NCBI GenBank assembly: GCA_020631735.1
Contig: CM036168.1
Coordinates: forward strand, 99,840,036 to 99,904,035
Reading direction: 5' to 3'
DNA length: 64,000 nucleotides
From: Saccharum officinarum
Taxonomy: Eukaryota > Streptophyta > Magnoliopsida > Poales > Poaceae
How positions within the stretch are numbered: the first letter of the stretch is position 1; the number at the start of each line of letters is the position of its first letter. Below, one piece after another: positions 34,086 through 50,034 of this stretch. A model generated the notes under the pieces. That model was not told the origin of the DNA. It saw nothing but the letters and a program-made list of their open reading frames with translations, and made no database searches. The translations under genes and the position numbers were made by a program.

Positions 34086-35504
34086 ATCATGCGAGAACGT
34101 GATTCAAGCGATAAAGGGAAGAAAAAACTCGAACAAAACTTAACGATCAGTACAAGTTTACACTTAAGCGTTTCAAGGCCCTCGAGGCCACCATGACCAA
34201 AGTTACAAACACTAACTTATTACACGGGCCTTCATGCCCAGGTTCAGCTCACAGGCCCTCGTCATCGGCAGGCGGAACCACCTCGACCTTGAAGAGTTTG
34301 GCCAGACGACTTCCAGGCTCCTCAGTGGCTTCGATTAGGCCTAGGTAGGAGGTTTCATTCTCTTCGTCTATCCGATCCAGATCCGTAATGAAGCCATCAG
34401 CGATGAGGTCCATGTCGTACACGAATCCGGACCGAACGATCGCCAGAGCCCTCTTCACACTGTGATGCAGCCCGCCTCGTATCCTCTCACGAACGAGGCG
34501 GCCTAGCGCCACCATCTGACGGACGAAGGAGTTCCCCGGGACGTCCTCCTCAGTGTTGGCGTTGGGTTTGACCCCCAGGCCATCGCACACGGAGGTGATG
34601 GCGCCCTGAAGCAACTGAGTCTGCCTGGCCTCAGCCTCGAAGAGGTTCTGGAACAAGGTGGCCGTCGCCTGAGCCGCCTGCTGCTCCTTCTCCAACTCTG
34701 GAACACAAGCATCAAGTTAGCGCAAGCCTAGGACCTCGACGCCAAGGCCACTGCACAACAAGAAGCTTACCCTCAGAATGGGTCTACCAACCCACGACCT
34801 CATCACACAGCTCCCCTCACATCTTCTCTGATGCTCGAACAGCCTCGTCCTTGTCGTGGAGCGCCAACCTTAGCACCTCAACCTCCCGGCCGACGCCCAA
34901 GAGAGCCTCGTCCCTCTCTCGGACCATCCTCGACAACGTGACGACCTCGTTTTCCAAGGTTCTGACGCGGGTGGACGCCATCCCGACCTAGATGTTGAGG
35001 GCATCGCACTGGCCACCGACTAAGGCAATGTCCTCCTCGAGCTCCTTCACACCCGCCAGCAGTGGCGCGAGATCCTCACGGGCTATAGCCGCCTCCTCTC
35101 GAGCCCTTGCCGCGTCTTCACGCGCCGTGGCCTCGGCCTCCTGGGCCTGCGTTGCCTCCTCCTTAACCGCCGCGTAGGCGACATGAAGCTCGGCCATTTT
35201 CGTGCTCTGCTGGGATAGCCGCTTGTTGGCCTCCTCGACCAGGGCCCGTTGACAGACGAGCGCCGCCCACATGCCACTCTCATGACGAATGAAGAGTGAT
35301 TTGCGGCGGGAACGCTCCTTGAGCTCCTGACCACAGTTGAAATCTAACAGTTAGAACCAAGGAAAAGGGAGGGATAAAGCACAAGAAAAAACTAATGAAT
35401 CCAGCTTACCTTGAAGGCCTCTAACAGTAGGTAGGGGTCGAACCGATGACCTTCTGCTTCATGGGAGTTGGACCCGCAAGCTCCGCCTTACGCTTGTGCC
35501 TAAG

Positions 35505-36864
35505 TGAAAGTCCTATGTTTGGTGTTGGTAATTAGTGACAATGCCTTAGTACTAATTCTATGCCTAAGTTGTATGTAGCATATGAGGATTAGTACATTCC
35601 AAGGTTGGTGGCAAGATGGACATGGTGATCATGATGGCCACACTTAGATTTGGATACAACCCTACGTGATCAAGGCAAAGGTATATGCTTAAGGGTTGTG
35701 TTTTAGTAACCAAGACACCTAGTGGGTGTGGTTACATTATAGGATAGATAGCTGTACTATAAAGAGGGGAATGACGTGGCTATTGAACTCCTAAGTGCCT
35801 CTAGATGTGCATTTCATAATCATATGCATTTGGATAGAGCTAATAACACCTCGATAAATGATTGTGAAAATGCTAACACACTCGCACATGACGTGATCAC
35901 TTGGTGGTGTTAGCACATTTGCGAAGGTGGTGGAGTTTGAGCGGTAGAGAGGGTTTGGGGTAAGCAACTCCCCTCCCACTCATCTCTCTCGCTCTTGGAC
36001 ATTTGACATACTTGTGAGCACTTTGAGCTAAGCAACTCCCCTCCCACTCATCTCTCTTGCTTCTTTGCATACTCGAAGTGAGATTGAGTGATCCAAGTGC
36101 ATTTGCATTGTGAGATAGCATCTAGTTGGCACTTGGTGGTTGATTTGCTGTGGGATTCTTGTTTCTCTTGGTGGTTGCCGCCACCTAGACGGCTTGGAGC
36201 AGCTTGGAGGCGTTGGCAAGAGTTGATGATTGTTCTTGGCCACCTCCGGTGATTGTGAGGGGTTTGTGCCTACCTCGGCGAAGCGCCAAAGGCAACATTA
36301 GTAAATTGCTCGTGTCATTGCAACCTTTTGCCATTTGGTAGGTTCTTGTGGTGCCTTTTGAGAGGCTCGGTGTGAGACCGATTAGCCACCGAACCACGTG
36401 GTGAAGAGGGACACAACGGGGACTAGCGTGCCGGTAAGCACGTGAACCTCGGGATAAATCTTCGTGTCATCACTTTCATATTGTGATTGATTGATCCCGG
36501 TGTTCGGTTGTCTTGGTATTCATTGTTGATCATATTGGTTGGCTCAATACTTCGCCCCTCGGTGAAACTCTCCTAACTCAACTCCGCATTACTTTCTTAG
36601 TTATCTTTGCTAGCTAGTTAGCTTTCCTAGAGTAGCTCTTTTGTGTAACTTGCTAGTTGTAGTTGTAGTTACTTTCTCGGTTTGACTTGTGCGGTTGAGT
36701 GCCATTATACTAGAATTGTGAATTGGATAGGTGGCTTGCAAACACCCTGTAGGCTAAGCAAAACTCGCATCTCGCTATTTGTTGTATTGATAAACTTGTT
36801 TAGCTTGTCTTTGTAGAAATTTTTAAAAGGCTATTCACCCCCCTCTAGCCATCAAGACCTTTCA
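35505..36864 (+). repeat. 5' LTR of the nested copia fragment (1360 bp)
   Basis: It starts TGAAAGTCCTATGTTTGG and ends GACCTTTCA, with the 'ttcacccccctctagcc' end segment typical of these LTRs. Two near-identical stretches 'taagcaactcccctcccactcatctctct' (about 35960-35990 and 36029-36059) form a local tandem duplication. Unlike the LTR of element B it lacks the CCGGACGC palindrome array. Confidence 0.8.
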
Positions 36865-36866
36865 AG

Positions 36867-36879
36867 TGGTATCGGAGCC
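36867..36879 (+). other. Primer binding site (initiator tRNA-Met type) of the nested copia fragment
   Basis: TGGTATCGGAGCC lies two bases after the LTR. It matches the TGGTATCAGAGC complement of the initiator methionine tRNA 3' end with one transition. Confidence 0.85.
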
Positions 36880-36918
36880 GTGGTCACCGTTTGTAAGGCT
36901 TAACAACCTCGGTGCAAG

Positions 36919-37032
36919 ATGGCTCAAGTTATGTTCAATCATGTTAATGGCAAGCCTCCATTCTTTGATGGCGTCTCGTCCTTTGATCATTGGAAAAGGA
37001 AGATGAAGCAATATCTAGGCAATATACATGAG
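36919..37032 (+). pseudogene. Gag N-terminus of the nested copia fragment
   Basis: ATG 36919 begins MAQVMFNHVNGKPPFFDG, followed by FDHWKRKMKQYLGNI, the conserved start of copia Gag in this family. Homology ends near codon 38 where Tat sequence resumes. Confidence 0.8.
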
Positions 37033-38612
37033 ACGAGGCGGCCCCTCCTGCTGAGGGACCCGCTCCGGCCCCTTTCTCTCCTGGCTCTCCCTCCCCCTCA
37101 ACGGGCGCCGAGGCCGCTCTCGACGCCTGGGAGGACGACCCCCCAGTGGGCTCCAGAAAGGGGCGCACATCGGGGAGGTCCGCCAGAGAAGTCACGGCAT
37201 CGTACCGCGACCAGGCGTCATCGTTGTTGCCGTCATCATCATTCTCCCCCGAGACCGTCTCGGAGGGAGACTCCTCAAGCGGGAGCCCGTCGAGGCTCTG
37301 CTGGCGTCGGCGCTTTTTCAACGCCTCCTGCTCGAGGGCCTTGCGGACTTGACGCTTCTTGGTGGCGTCTTTCTCCTCTTTCTTCTGGGCCACCAAGAGG
37401 TGTCGAGCCTCCTGAGCGACCCGATCTTCCGGAAGCGGCGGCCGCGTTTCCTTAACCGCCGACAGATCCTGTACACGGACCTCGACCAAGTTAGTAGAAG
37501 GAATCTAGAAGCAAAAGAATTGAAGATCGTCAAGAACGACACTTACCAGGGGCTCGAATCCCTGGGTGGGGCGCATCGGAACCCGGTCAATGTCTTCCTG
37601 TCGGTAGCTCCCCACCATCCGCCGCGCACGTCGAGCGAGCTCATCGAGGGAAGGGACTCATGCGACATCCTGCTCCCCTCCAACGGCGCCTCTGGCGTCA
37701 TTTGGTCAAGCCGGAGCCGGTGCTGCGTCAGCGGCAGCACCCTCCGGTGATGAAACGCCGCGGCCACCATCCCCGCCGTCAGTCCGCGCTGACGGAGCCT
37801 CCACTACGCGTCGAGCAGTGGCTCTAGCTTTGGCTTTTCGTCTTCAACGACGCCGTACCCCCAGTTCTTCTCTCGAGCCACCAGCACTCGGCCGGAATAC
37901 CTCGGCAGCTGGTCGCCATCGTTGCAGAGGTAGAACCAGCCGTCATGCCAGCCGCTGTTCGAGGAGATCAGCTGTGCCGGGACGTACTGGTCGCCTCGAC
38001 CAGACCAGACTTGGAGGACGCAACTCCCCGTGTGCACCGCGCGGCCGCACCCCTCGCTCGCCCGCCTTCTTGGCGAAGAGCTCCGCCCTGAAGAGGTGGA
38101 GCCATAGATTCCACTGTGGCTCCATCCCCAGGTATCCCTCACAGACCGCCGCGAAAATGGTGGCCTGCGAGATGGCGTTAGGGGCGAGGTGGTGCAGCTC
38201 CACCTTGTAGTAATGGAGGAGCGCCCGCATGAAGGGGCTGGTCGACACGCCGAACCCCCTCTCGTGGAAGGATATGAAGCTCACCACGTAGCCTTCTGGG
38301 GGCGCCAGTTCCCGGTGGTCAGACGGTGGCGCTATCCACTCTGGCTGGGTCTGACTCGTCCACGGCCGCAGAAGCCCGTCGCGGACCAGATCCTCCAGCT
38401 TCCTCTCCGTTACTGATGAATAGGCCCAAGCGTCGGTGGGGAGGAGCTGGCTCTTGCCTGCCATTGTTGCCAAGGAAAACGGCACAGGCGAAGAAAACGA
38501 CGACGGCGCTGGACGATGGCTGAAGGGCGCAAGATGACAAAGAAGGTGAAGAGAGGCAGGGAAGGCGAGAATGCAAAGGGCCTGTAAGGGTAAACAGCAC
38601 CCCAGATCTTGC

Positions 38613-38619
38613 TCTTATA
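38613..38619 (-). promoter_or_regulatory. TATA-like box for the Tat antisense gene
   Basis: On the minus strand TATAAGA lies about 150 bases upstream of ATG 38464, in a suitable position for an independent antisense promoter. Activity is inferred. Confidence 0.4.
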
Positions 38620-39591
38620 CCCCGATGGAAGTCCAACGGGCAGGCGAAAAGGTAGGAGCAGTTTTTACATTCAATGACCCTACCTAACCGCTCCCTCAAA
38701 ATCCGCAGATATGGGCACATGTCCGCTATGCACGCCGTAACCGTCGCACCACGCCGCCCACTACTGCGCCGATCTCGCTTCCCCTCCTGAAAAGACGCGC
38801 TCGAAACGGGTAGGAGAAGGATCCATGGACAGATATTTCCAGACGCATGGGAAATAGGCTCCGAGCCCGATATAAACCTCGAGGGATCGAAAGCTGGCCC
38901 TTGACCAGGGTTCGACAGCTGTCCTCGAGTGACGGAGTCAGGGACGACTAGGGATGCGCCCATACAAGGCCAGAGCTCGAGCCATGCTCTCGAGGCATCC
39001 CAAGACGTATTCGAGGCTAAAAGAGAAGGTCGACGGTGGAATCCTCTCGGAGGGAGGCATCGAGCCCTCGAATCCCATCGCAAGGGATCGAGATCCACAA
39101 GACCACTCTTTGGCATTTTTGAGAGCGCCTCCGCGGCCGCTAGCCGACTCCTATCGAATGGAGCACGGGCTCCCACTCGAATTCCCCGATAATAGCTCAC
39201 CGGAGACCGTCGGAACTCGCCCAAATGAGGGTAGTACAACGTTCCCCACCCCTCCTCCTTTTTTCTAAAAAAGAGAGCGTGAGGGTCGAATAATAAAAGA
39301 CGGCTAAGACTCTGATCGACCTCACACGCGTGAGGCTCGGGGGCTCCACCGCATAAAGTCAATCCCCGAAAGAAAAAAGACAGAACACGCCACGATACGA
39401 GACCATTCATCAAAAGAGCGTATAAAAGACCTCGGAGAAGTCAAAATACTCCATGGAGGCCTCGGGGGCTACACCCGGCGGGTGCGCTCGCGCGCCCCCA
39501 CCGGAAAAAGTTACGATGCTACGACTCCAGTTCATGAACCGTTGAGCCTCTGTGAGAGTGACCCACACTCATCTAAAGGCTCGAGGGCTAC
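38620..39591. other. Tat 3' noncoding region before the 3' LTR
   Basis: The region is GC-rich and noncoding in the sense direction, with poly-purine-rich phrases (aaaaaagagagcg near 39265; ctaaaggctcgagggctac just before the LTR) of which the last is the likely polypurine tract. Upstream sequence of the antisense gene lies here. Open frames on the minus strand in this stretch have no recognised domain. Confidence 0.5.
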
Positions 39592-40706
39592 TGTCGGTAC
39601 CTACAAACTAGGGGTACCCACAATCAACGATTAAGAAAAACAAAACACCATCCACAAATGAAACAGAGCCAAAATAGCGGATGAGACACCTCGACTGCGT
39701 TCCGACTCGCACGAGGCCAGCTCGACGGGACGCCTCGACTATGTTTCGACTCGTACGAGGCACCCTCGACGGGAACGCCTCGACCGCGTCCCGACTCGTA
39801 CGAGGCCCGTTCGACAAGGCATCTCGACTATCAGCAAATCTCCGACTCGCACGACCCCGGGTCAGACCACTCGACCCATCTTATTCACCTATTCTGAGGC
39901 AAAAGTTAGAGCATTTAATGCGACTACCTACTACCTCCTACCGTCATGGCTATAGCTGTGACCGACGTGGAAGCAACGCCGGTGTCAGATCTCACTTTTT
40001 GTTGCCCATCCCGGAATGGGAGGTGAAAACCTGTCACTATACACACCATACCGCACACTATTTTGCCACCGATCACCCTCGAGGGAGGATATGACAAGGT
40101 CCGTACCCCATGATCTCAGGGACTCGACCTTATCCACCCGGCCTCGACCCAGCCTCGACCCACCGCCGGTCAACAAGGAAGAAAGGCCGACGTGGCACAG
40201 GACTCGGGGTCTTTTCACCGTTTCATCCCCTATGTCACCATGGTGTCCAGGGATGGCCGGCCATTCCTGGAGCACGTCTCTACAACCACCTCTACAGGGA
40301 TCAACGAAACTTCACCTCAAGGCACCCCGGCGTCCCGGCCTCCTCTTACCCTATAAAAGGGCAGGCCAGGGCTCTACAAGGAGATACAAAGCAAGACGCA
40401 AGCTAGAAGCCACGCACAAACAAGCAAAGGCACACCACCCACAGATCAACATCTCAAGCAATCTCCCTTGTACTCTCACTTTTCCTTTGAGACCTAGGCT
40501 CAGTTCCCTCTCTCACAGCTTGTAACCCCTACACAAGCACTTCGGTGCAAGGAAATACAATACTCCCCCCTCCCCGCTGGACGTAGGACCTTCTTTTACC
40601 CGAACCAGGATAAATCCCTGTGTATCCTCCTTGCATCACCATCCAGATTAGGGACACGCAGCACTCACTCGTTGGCTTAGGACCCCCGCGGGACCAAACG
40701 TCGACA
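39592..40706 (+). repeat. 3' LTR of the Tat element
   Basis: It starts TGTCGGTACC and ends CGTCGACA, colinear with the 5' LTR over its full length, including the TATAAAA box (about 40352-40358). Confidence 0.92.
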
Positions 40707-40711
40707 AAAGG
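40707..40711. repeat. Target-site duplication, right copy (AAAGG)
   Basis: It is identical to 26006-26010. Confidence 0.93.
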
Positions 40712-41660
40712 TTACACATTTTTACCCCTAGTCATGTTTCCCCATCACTCTAAACACTGCCTAGGTATTCAGCGGGGTCACTATTGATGGTAAAATGTCA
40801 TAGTTTTATACTTGAAAAACATCATCAACATATCTTGGATTAAAAGGAAATGAGCATGTTTTATTAAAAACAAGTTTCACATGTACATGGACTATTTCTC
40901 TATAGGATGTAAGAAAAAGGAGAAGCTGGGCCAGTGAGCCGGGTTGACCGACCACCCTAGTGGGCCCACTGCCCCTAATATTGTGTGGATCCAAGAAACA
41001 CACTTTCAAGTGATTTTTAACTATTGGATGAAAAGTGTGTTTTCTATGGATGGCTCATATTCATCCCACAAGGATCGAATGGCCCACATCATATATCTGA
41101 ATTATCCAAGTGGCCCCACCAACTCAAACCCACTCAAGAAGGAAGGACAAAGCATCACACCAGAGGGGGTGGCCCCACCTATCATTGAGGGTGGGGTTGA
41201 CTGACCCCCTGGTGGTCGCCCGACGTCCCTAGTTTCTCCACCGCCTTCCACCTCCCACCATGGAAAGAATTACAATTGTGGGATTTCTCCACCCTTAATT
41301 ATATGGCGGTTTGATCCAAGAGATGAGGTGGAAAGCACTTGGATTCATGGGCCTACTTCCACCACTATAAATAGGAGGCACCCCCTCTCCAAAGCAAGAA
41401 CACCACTCTAAGAAGTAGAGAGCTCCACTTGTACCTTAGTGCTAGTAGGAAATTCTAGAGTTGGGAGTTAGAGAACTTGAGCGGCTGATACCACATAGAA
41501 TGGAATAGGGAGAACAACTCACACCCCTTGGGTTGAGTGGCTTTCATATGTATATAGTCACAAAGGAGTTCATTATAGTTATAATTAGACCCCTAGATAT
41601 ATACATATCTAATAGGAGGTTTATAATTTTTTGTAAAATGTTGTATGTTGACCACCTTTG
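40712..41660 (+). repeat. Right part of the LTR split by the Tat insertion, with a TATA box
   Basis: The sequence continues from the Tat target site and contains a promoter-like stretch 'ccaccactataaataggaggcacc' with TATAAATA at about 41367-41374, followed by a transcribed-leader-like region (aagcaagaacaccactc). No ORF was recognised. The right end of this LTR remnant could not be fixed. Confidence 0.4.
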
Positions 41661-43084
41661 ACCCTTCTCTTTATATATCAAGAACTGGATGAGAAAATTG
41701 GATTGTTTCAACATCTGCGAAGTTAATCACCTTGTTTGTGAAGAGCTATATGAACTTCCTCATGATTCTAGCAATACACGATTTCCTATGATCAATTTCT
41801 ATTACTTGGGTCAGATTGTTTCACTAAGGTAAAGGAATTATGATTTATCAGATTTGCTTGAAGCCACTGAGGTGAGAAGTCGAAGTAATTTTGAACCTGA
41901 AAATAGATAGTGAAACTTATGACTAGGAGGACACTCGACCTACGAGAATAACTCAAAAGATTAGTCTTTTTAAATTTGGCAGATCACACAGCGATCCACT
42001 CTTCAAAGATACTTATTGAACTTTTTGGGTGATATTTATTGCGTGGTTCCTTTAGGCCAAGTTCAGGACTTCTAAACATTCTTGATCACTTGTGCTATGG
42101 TCGCTTTTCTTGTCTTGCAAATCATGGCCGGTATGGTTTTACTGGTTTGCTTGTTCCATGCTCTTTGTGCTTCTTGTTGCCAAACTTGCTACTCATTTGT
42201 TGTATCAAATAACATATAAAATATTACCCTTTTTAAACCATTCCTTTCACGTCTATTTGTTTGGTTTAAATGTGAACCATTCCACATTATGCTAGCATAT
42301 ATGTCACCCGCATAAGTTAGTAGTACTGTCCACATGGTGTGGTTTACATATCATTGTTTAGGCCTTAGGAGGCTTAGGCATTCAGCAGCAGGCGCATAGG
42401 TGGTTTTGGTCTACCTTGTGCTTGCAACCTTTTCTAGTCTAGTCAAATTTCTATTATGCGTCTAGAACATATGTTAGACTTTTGTTGAACACTTGAAATG
42501 CTTTAAGAAAGCAACCACAGCACGAAACATCCACTAAATACTTGAAAATGCATAAAACACTCGATGAGGTAGAGAGAAAAAAAGACTCAAACCGAGTTGA
42601 GTACACAGTAATAACATCATGAAAGAAACTCTTTATTTATGAAATTCGTAACATTCGACAAGTATACAATAAAGATTACACCGTCAGCAACGGCGCTCAA
42701 GTTTGCCCTCGATGGGCTACCTCAAGTCGGTCACTCCGCCTCCGGCTGTCATTGGCAACGACACTCGAGTACGCCCTCGATGGGTGAAACGATTCACGAT
42801 TTCCTCGAAGGGAAATCCATAGAACAATTCATAATGTGATAGTCGCAGGAGATCATTCCATCACATTATCAAACTCTAGCGGATATCACATTTCATACGT
42901 ATCAAATACCTATTTTAGAAGGGTACAATAGAGAGGTTTATCCATAATTATTATGCCACTTAGCGGAATCACACATTACACACACATCCAGAATAGCATC
43001 AGAGTAAACGTAGCACCTTAGCGGGTGAAGACACCATCTCCATAGGAAGACTGGAGCATAGGACAAGACCCTCTAATCCTCCAA
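41661..43084. other. Intergenic, no gene recognised
   Basis: The sequence is AT-rich. A short GC-richer piece near 42690-42790 contains two diverged copies of 'ctcaagtttgccctcgatgg' / 'ctcgagtacgccctcgatgg'. Nothing else could be assigned. Confidence 0.4.
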
Positions 43085-43620
43085 TTTGTCGGCGGCGATA
43101 GTTGTACTCGGGCTCTGTTGGGTAAAACAACCACTCAACACATCGAATTTGAACACAAGTGTAAAGTTGTATTCATTTCATGATCGTGCAGTACATGTCA
43201 GAGGGGGTATTTATAGAGGTCCTAGCCTTCGCAATTTGTATACAAATGACTATTATATCCCTCTCTTATTCAATACAACCCCTTTAATCTATAGGGGCGA
43301 AGTAGTCCTTTTACACTTCGATGCTTCATTCTTCAAGTTGTCTTGTTAATGCTTAAAGTTACGTTTAACCAGCAACGTCTTCATTTCCTCAGCTTGAGAA
43401 TCCTTGCTCTGGTTCCTTTTGACTTCATAAGTCAGGCAAAGTCGAAAGTTGTCTTCGCTCTTGAATGTCTTTGACCTTTTGTTTGTTTTGAGCGAAGTCG
43501 AGATCTCTTCTTCGCCTTTGACTCCTGCAAACAAACTTTGGTATAATGTTTTGTTAATCAATTCCAAAGTTCTGGGGCTGTATTTGCTAGCGAAGCCCAA
43601 TAGGCTCATCACCTGCTAAA
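43085..43620 (-). repeat. LTR-like fragment with a minus-strand TATA box
   Basis: On the minus strand CTCTATAAATACCCCC (43204-43219) is a good TATA context and is followed by a leader-like stretch ending around TGTTTTACCCAACAGAGCC (near 43110-43130). Upstream (43346-43612) is an 88-codon open frame with no domain. The layout suggests U3 plus leader of an unidentified LTR element; the ends are not defined. Confidence 0.4.
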
Positions 43621-43762
43621 CAATTTTCAGTATGATTTGTACTGGCCACTAGCTCACATCCTATGCTTTGATTTTGCTTTGTGGAAAGTGTATGCAAAGG
43701 TAAGAGAAATGAATCTACTATTTGGTTGTGGTTTCCTATGCAAATCTCATCATTAAGTAGTA

Positions 43763-44017
43763 CTACCTCCGTCCTCAAAAGAATGCAACTACGAGTTGCA
43801 TGTCAGAAAAGTGGTTTATGTTTGACCTAGTTTTTAGTGAATAATATTCACATTTATGGCTTTAAATTAATTTATTATGAAAATACATTTCGTAATTGAT
43901 CTGATGGTATTTATTTGGTATCATAAACATGGATATTTTTTATTTATAATTGGTCAAACTTAAGGTAGTAAAATGTGATACTGTGCTAGAATTATATTCT
44001 TTTGGGGATGGAGGTAG
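43763..44017. mobile_element. Stowaway MITE with TA target duplication (255 bp)
   Basis: The ends CTACCTCCGTCCTCAAAAGA and its near complement (TCTTTTGGGGATGGAGGTAG) form terminal inverted repeats, flanked by TA at 43761-43762 and 44018-44019. The interior is AT-rich and noncoding. Its position 1.3 kb beyond the 3' end of FtsH has no evident effect on that gene. Confidence 0.85.
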
Positions 44018-44019
44018 TA

Positions 44020-45364
44020 TTATGTTCTCAAGTTTTAAGTCATCCATTCATCCCATCCCATATCCACACAGTCACACCACACTCTCACATCTCACCACCA
44101 CTCTGTCTAGTCGACAAGGCCAACTCCCACTCGTCCTTGCCTCAAGCCTCGGGCCAGGTCCTTATCCAACCCAGGGGGAAGAGAAGAAGACACCACACTC
44201 TATAACCAAGTGAAGCGTGAAACATAGGAAATATCCATAACCATGGACACGACTATACATATAAATCCATCAACTCTACATAGCATATACACTTGTGTTG
44301 GCGGTGAAAATGTCATAAATTCATATACTTAAAGCACCATCAACAGCCTCAGATCAAAGTCATTCTCCACCCTTGGATCACACTTATGTTTTCTCTCAAC
44401 GGTAGTGGATCAACTCACATGGATCCATGGGCCCACATTCAAGGCAAACCGACATGGCAAGTGAAGTACAAGCGTCATACACACACCATGACATGTTGGA
44501 GCCCATATAAGCGTATGCAGACCCGTTCGACATGCGGAGTCCATATAAGTAGTTTTTTGGATTGGATGCAGGCGTTAAAGAAGCACTAAGGTCAATCTAC
44601 ATAACTAGTCCATCAATAAAAATCATGGCATATTCTATATCGATCCATGCCCGACGGAGCCAACCCTCGAACAAAAACGTTGTAAATTTAGTGGACCAAC
44701 TTCATCTCTCATTTTTATACTGCTGTTAACTTATTAAAAAGAGGAGGTGTATCGATTCATTTTATTTCAACAAACAAAAAAGTGACAAGTAAAGAAATTA
44801 TAAACTACAACATTCCTTAAACCGTACACCTCCTAACGCAGGGCACATCGCATGCGGAGACAAATGGGGCATTATTGACTGGCTGCCCGTATATAGCACT
44901 GTCATGTTTGGTTGCTTGCATCTAGTTAGCCTAGCTAAGATAGTGTTTGGTTGTTTACACGAGAATATATTGCATGAGATAAATTATTATGTCTTAAGTC
45001 AAAATAAACATAATCATGATATTCACTAATTTTCTTATTGCCCTTGCTCTTAATTTACCTTATTCATTAATACCAATTAGTATACACTAATCATTCACTA
45101 ACAATATCGTTATGTAAGTAATTGCTCGCATCTAGCGAGCCTGCCTCTGGAGAAACGTCCAAAATCTGTGTATCCAAAGCCTGGCTGAGGGCTTTTTGCA
45201 TGAGCAAAGCCAGGTCCAGAACACCGTACAAGCACCCAATTGGAGCATTTCTGTCTCGTGCAAATCTCGATGGAAAAATTTAATACAGGCTATGCCAAAT
45301 AAGCGTAGAAATTGGGGGCAGGGGCGATGCTATATACACTTTAACACGTATGAGCTCTCAAGAT
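44020..45364. other. Intergenic region and FtsH 3' flank
   Basis: No coding region was recognised. The last few hundred bases before 45365 should hold the FtsH 3' UTR on the minus strand. Confidence 0.5.

Positions 45365-50034
<4,670 letters not shown>

Larger units (their letters stand above)
35505..37032 (+). mobile_element. Truncated copia (SIRE-like) element nested in the Tat antisense gene
   Basis: A 5' LTR (35505-36864), primer site and the first about 38 codons of Gag are present, and the sequence then switches abruptly at about 37032 back to the Tat antisense exon. Internal region and 3' LTR are missing. The LTR belongs to the same family as copia element B (shared 'gtgttagcacatttgcgaagg', 'gtttggggt'). 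The Tat exon sequence on the two sides does not join cleanly, so the event probably also deleted Tat sequence. Confidence 0.82.
34249..38464 (-). pseudogene. Spliced antisense gene of the Tat element (Transposase_28 / 'putative gypsy-type transposon' family)
   Basis: Read on the minus strand, ATG 38464 begins MAGKSQLLPTDAWAYSS, followed by the family's signature region (APPEGYVVSFISFHERGFGV, FMRALLHYYKVELHHL, FAAVCEGYLGMEP, then SSNSGWHDGWFYL and LPRYSGRVLVAREKNW). A frame change near 38050 breaks it. Likely exons are 38464-37547, 37504 to about 37033 (interrupted), 35504-35409, 35326-34771 and 34697-34249, with GTAAG donors at 37546, 35408 and 34770 and AG acceptors before 37504, 35326 and 34697. 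The middle exon is interrupted by the nested copia fragment. The later exons encode Ala/Glu-rich coiled coil (EEATQAQEAEATAREDAARA) and a conserved C-terminus (LGRLVRERIRGGLHHSVKRA). Such antisense ORFs are known in grass Tat elements; function is unknown. Confidence 0.72.
26011..40706 (+). mobile_element. Full-length Ty3/gypsy Tat-lineage element with both LTRs (14.7 kb)
   Basis: Two LTRs of about 1.12 kb (26011-27132 and 39592-40706) in direct orientation, exact AAAGG flanks, a primer site after the 5' LTR, gag, protease, RT, a second RNase H-like domain, integrase without chromodomain, and a long 3' region holding an antisense gene identify a grass Tat element of the RIRE2/Grande kind. A truncated copia element (35505-37032) is nested in the 3' region. 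Gag and pol have many stops, so the copy is dead. The element itself sits inside an older LTR fragment. Confidence 0.93.

Noticed and set aside
36944..37489. Minus-strand frame of 181 codons taken as a single gene
   Set aside because: Its C-terminal end reads through the junction into the nested copia Gag on the wrong strand; only the part above about 37033 is genuine Tat antisense exon.
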